Assembly (NCBI GenBank): GCA_025210235.1
Contig: JAOASG010000071.1
Location: 62,001-126,000, forward strand
DNA from: Vallitalea sp.
Lineage (GTDB): Bacteria; Bacillota; Clostridia; Lachnospirales; Vallitaleaceae
DNA: 64,000 nt
Direction: 5' to 3'
The notes below the pieces were generated by a model, which was not told where the DNA came from, ran no database searches, and worked only from the letters and a program-made list of their open reading frames with translations. Positions 62,170 to 64,000 of the stretch are shown piece by piece. The position numbers and the translations under genes were made by a program. Numbering within the stretch: position 1 is the stretch's first letter; every line of letters begins with the position of its first letter.

Positions 62170-62198
62170 TTGATTAATTCATAGGATTGTGTTATACT
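62170..62198 (+). promoter_or_regulatory. Putative sigma-A promoter of rpsB
   Basis: TTGATT at 62170-62175 and TATACT at 62193-62198 are 17 bp apart. Transcription would start near 62205, exactly at the beginning of the structured leader. It lies just after the stop of the preceding gene, with no terminator between. Confidence 0.75.
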
Positions 62199-62216
62199 AG
62201 CAGTCGTGAAAAAACA

Positions 62217-62273
62217 CGTATTTGGATTTTTAGAAAGGTGCCAATATGGTATTCTAAAAAGATGAAAAATACG
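62217..62273 (+). promoter_or_regulatory. Structured rpsB leader, candidate ribosomal-protein autoregulatory RNA
   Basis: Three stacked stems fold the leader into one long hairpin. CGTATTT (62217-62223) pairs with AAATACG (62267-62273). TTTTTAGAA (62227-62235) pairs with TTCTAAAAA (62252-62260). TGCCA (62239-62243) pairs with TGGTA (62247-62251) around ATA. Internal loops (GGA, AGG and GATGAA) separate them asymmetrically, as in protein-binding RNA. A small alternative stem CGTG/CACG (62205-62218) overlaps its base. The ribosome binding site of rpsB begins 19 bases later. Confidence 0.6.
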
Positions 62274-62304
62274 GATGATAAACCAAAAAAATGGAGGAAC
62301 AAAA

Positions 62305-63042
62305 ATGGGCGTTATTTCAATGAAACAATTATTAGAAGCAGGTGTTCATTTTGGACATCAAACTAGAAGATGGAATCCTAAAATGGCTGAGTATATTTAT
62401 ACTGAGAGAAATGGGATTTACATTATTGATTTACAAAAAACAGTAGGTAAAGTAGATCAAGCTTATAATGCAATTAAAGATGTTGTTGCAGAAGGTGGTA
62501 ATGTATTATTTGTTGGTACTAAAAAACAAGCTCAAGATGCTATAAAAGTTGAATCAGAGCGTTGTGGAATGTACTATGTTAACCAAAGATGGTTAGGTGG
62601 AATGCTTACAAACTTCAAAACAATTCAAGGTAGAATTGCAAGACTTAAAAACTTAGAAAAAATGCAAGAAGACGGAACTTTTGATGTATTACCTAAAAAA
62701 GAAGTTATTAAGTTAAAACATGAAATGGATAAACTTGAAAAGAACCTTGGTGGAATTAAAGAAATGAAAGATATTCCTGATGTTATGTTCATAGTTGATC
62801 CAAGAAAAGAAAGAATCGCTATTCAAGAAGCACATATATTAGGTATTCCTATTGTTTCTATAGTTGATACAAACTGTGATCCAGAAGAAGTAGACTATGT
62901 TATTCCTGGTAATGATGATGCTATTAGAGCAGTTAAATTAATTGTTTCCAAAATGGCTGATGCTGTTATTGAAGCAAACCAAGGAGCACAAAATCATATA
63001 GATGAAAAAGCTGCAAAAGAAGCAGAAACAAAAGCTGAATAA
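62305..63042 (+). CDS. rpsB: 30S ribosomal protein S2
   Basis: S2 binds the 30S head-body junction and is needed for S1 and mRNA engagement. The sequence [46 protein letters not shown] is close to consensus. [58 protein letters not shown] and [11 protein letters not shown] follow. I start at ATG 62305, with TGGAGGAAC upstream; an ATG at 62275 would precede that site. The product has 245 residues. Confidence 0.98.
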   Translation: MGVISMKQLLEAGVHFGHQTRRWNPKMAEYIYTERNGIYIIDLQKTVGKVDQAYNAIKDVVAEGGNVLFVGTKKQAQDAIKVESERCGMYYVNQRWLGGMLTNFKTIQGRIARLKNLEKMQEDGTFDVLPKKEVIKLKHEMDKLEKNLGGIKEMKDIPDVMFIVDPRKERIAIQEAHILGIPIVSIVDTNCDPEEVDYVIPGNDDAIRAVKLIVSKMADAVIEANQGAQNHIDEKAAKEAETKAE

Positions 63043-63049
63043 GAATTTA

Positions 63050-63092
63050 AAATGCTTCAACCAGCTATTATGGTTGAAGCATTTCTTGTTTT
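63050..63092 (+). terminator. Strong hairpin terminator or attenuator between rpsB and tsf
   Basis: AAATGCTTCAACCA (63050-63063) and TGGTTGAAGCATTT (63071-63084) form a perfect 14-bp stem around GCTATTA, followed by CTTGTTTT. It starts seven bases after the rpsB stop. The U-tract is interrupted, so partial readthrough into tsf is likely. Confidence 0.85.
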
Positions 63093-63177
63093 AAAGAAAG
63101 TTTTCAATACTAACAAATGGGATAAAGCCTTCTCATTTGAGTATATCCAATAATAAATGAATATGGAGGGTGTAAAC

Positions 63178-64000
63178 ATGGCAGTAACTGCTAGTATGGT
63201 AAAAGAGTTAAGAGAAAGAACTGGTGCTGGAATGATGGATTGTAAAAAAGCATTAGTAGATAATAATGAAGATATGGAAAAAGCTATTGAATTTTTAAGA
63301 GAAAAAGGATTAGCTAAAGCAGCAAAAAAAGCTGGTAGAATTGCAGCAGAAGGTTTAGTTGCAGCTTGTATTTCAGAAGATAATAAAATTGCTTCTATTG
63401 TAGAAGTAAATAGTGAAACAGATTTTGTTGCTAAAAATGAAAGTTTCAGAACTTATGTTGCAGATGTAGCTACAGCTGCTTCAAAAACAGAAGCAACAGA
63501 GTTAGATGGATTTTTAAATGATAAATGGATTAAAGATGAAAGTAAAAGTGTAAAAGATATATTAACTGAACAAATTGCTGTAATTGGTGAAAATATGAAT
63601 ATTAGAAGATTTGAAAAAATCGTTGCTGATAATAGCTTTGTTACTTCTTATATTCATGGTGGAGGAAAAATTGGTGTTCTTGTAGAAATGACAGGCGAAG
63701 CTACTGAAGCTACTTTAGAATGTGCTAAAAACATTGCAATGCAAATTGCAGCTGTTACTCCAAAATATATTTCAAGAGATGAAGTAGATAATGATTATAT
63801 CGAGAAAGAAAAAGAAATTTTAAAACAACAAGCTAAGAATGAAAACCCTGAAAAACCAGATAGTATTATTGAAAAAATGATTATCGGTCGTGTAAACAAA
63901 ATGTTAAAAGAAATTTGTTTATTAGATCAACCATATGTTAAAGATGGAGATTTAACTGTTTCTAAATATATTGCATCTGTAGCAAAAGAAACAGGAGTAG
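63178..64000 (+). CDS. tsf: Translation elongation factor Ts (3' truncated by the window edge)
   Basis: EF-Ts catalyses GDP release from EF-Tu. The frame is open from ATG 63178 to the last base, showing about 274 codons of the roughly 300 expected, so only the C-terminal end is missing. The UBA-like N-terminus has MVKELRERTGAGMMDCKKALVDNNEDMEKAIEFLREKGLAKAAKKAGR. The core has VEVNSETDFVAKN, the EF-Tu-contacting TDFV motif, and SYIHGGGKIGVLVEM. TGGAGGGTG precedes the start. It follows rpsB in the universal order. The gap holds a strong hairpin that probably lets only part of transcription through. Confidence 0.97.
   Translation, partial: MAVTASMVKELRERTGAGMMDCKKALVDNNEDMEKAIEFLREKGLAKAAKKAGRIAAEGLVAACISEDNKIASIVEVNSETDFVAKNESFRTYVADVATAASKTEATELDGFLNDKWIKDESKSVKDILTEQIAVIGENMNIRRFEKIVADNSFVTSYIHGGGKIGVLVEMTGEATEATLECAKNIAMQIAAVTPKYISRDEVDNDYIEKEKEILKQQAKNENPEKPDSIIEKMIIGRVNKMLKEICLLDQPYVKDGDLTVSKYIASVAKETGV

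Noticed and set aside
63178..64000. tsf lacking a stop as a pseudogene
   Set aside because: The frame is intact to the last base; the gene is cut by the window boundary.

Overview
The window is an AT-rich chromosomal segment of an endospore-forming, flagellated, low-GC Gram-positive bacterium of the class Clostridia. The evidence is a division and cell-wall (dcw) cluster running into spoIIGA-sigE-sigG, a Bacillus/Clostridium-type fla/che operon with fliY, cheC, cheD and a sigD-type sigma factor, CodY, and strong GGAGG ribosome binding sites. Protein styles suggest the Lachnospirales (a Vallitalea or Defluviitalea-like lineage), but that placement is an inference. Every recognisable gene is on the + strand, so this is probably one leading-strand arm.

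Layout. 1-19.3 kb: the end of mraZ, then rsmH, an ftsL-like gene, two tandem class B penicillin-binding proteins, murE, murF, mraY, murD, ftsW/spoVE, murA, ftsQ/divIB, ftsZ, spoIIGA, sigE, sigG and a YlmC/YmxH PRC-barrel gene. murG, murC, murB and ftsA are not in the cluster. The ftsW-murA gap, where murG often sits, holds a 117-bp palindromic unit repeated twice in tandem. 19.4-28.3 kb: nrdR, comM/yifB, a divergent alanine racemase paired with a FemX-type ligase, dprA, topA and codY. 28.4-59.1 kb: one long fla/che operon, flgB to the flagellar sigma factor, with motA-motB and a PilZ protein embedded. 59.1-62.2 kb: four genes between the sigma factor and rpsB (FapA/DUF342, a basic low-complexity protein, a DUF6115/SwrB-like membrane protein and a YceG-like membrane protein). 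62.2-64 kb: rpsB with a structured leader, and tsf cut by the window end.

How it works together. The first block makes lipid II precursors (MurE has the meso-diaminopimelate signature DNPR), the septal synthases and the FtsZ ring. It runs straight into the first sporulation sigma factors, in the order known from Bacillus. The second block links stationary-phase sensing (CodY) to motility. The third builds the basal body, export gate, C ring, stator and chemotaxis core, and ends in the sigma factor for late flagellar genes. Gene order dprA-topA-codY-fla/che-sigD-(swrB-like)-rpsB-tsf is syntenic with Bacillus subtilis.

The most interesting signals are regulatory. (i) A spoIIG-type promoter has consensus hexamers 21 bp apart and a Spo0A-like site, and a perfect 10-bp inverted repeat brackets its -10. 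(ii) An exact Spo0A-box core lies inside the proposed fla/che promoter. (iii) The leaders of sigG and rpsB are strongly structured. (iv) The 117-bp tandem palindromes lie in the wall-synthesis cluster. I found no CRISPR array, tRNA, rRNA, transposase or prophage gene.
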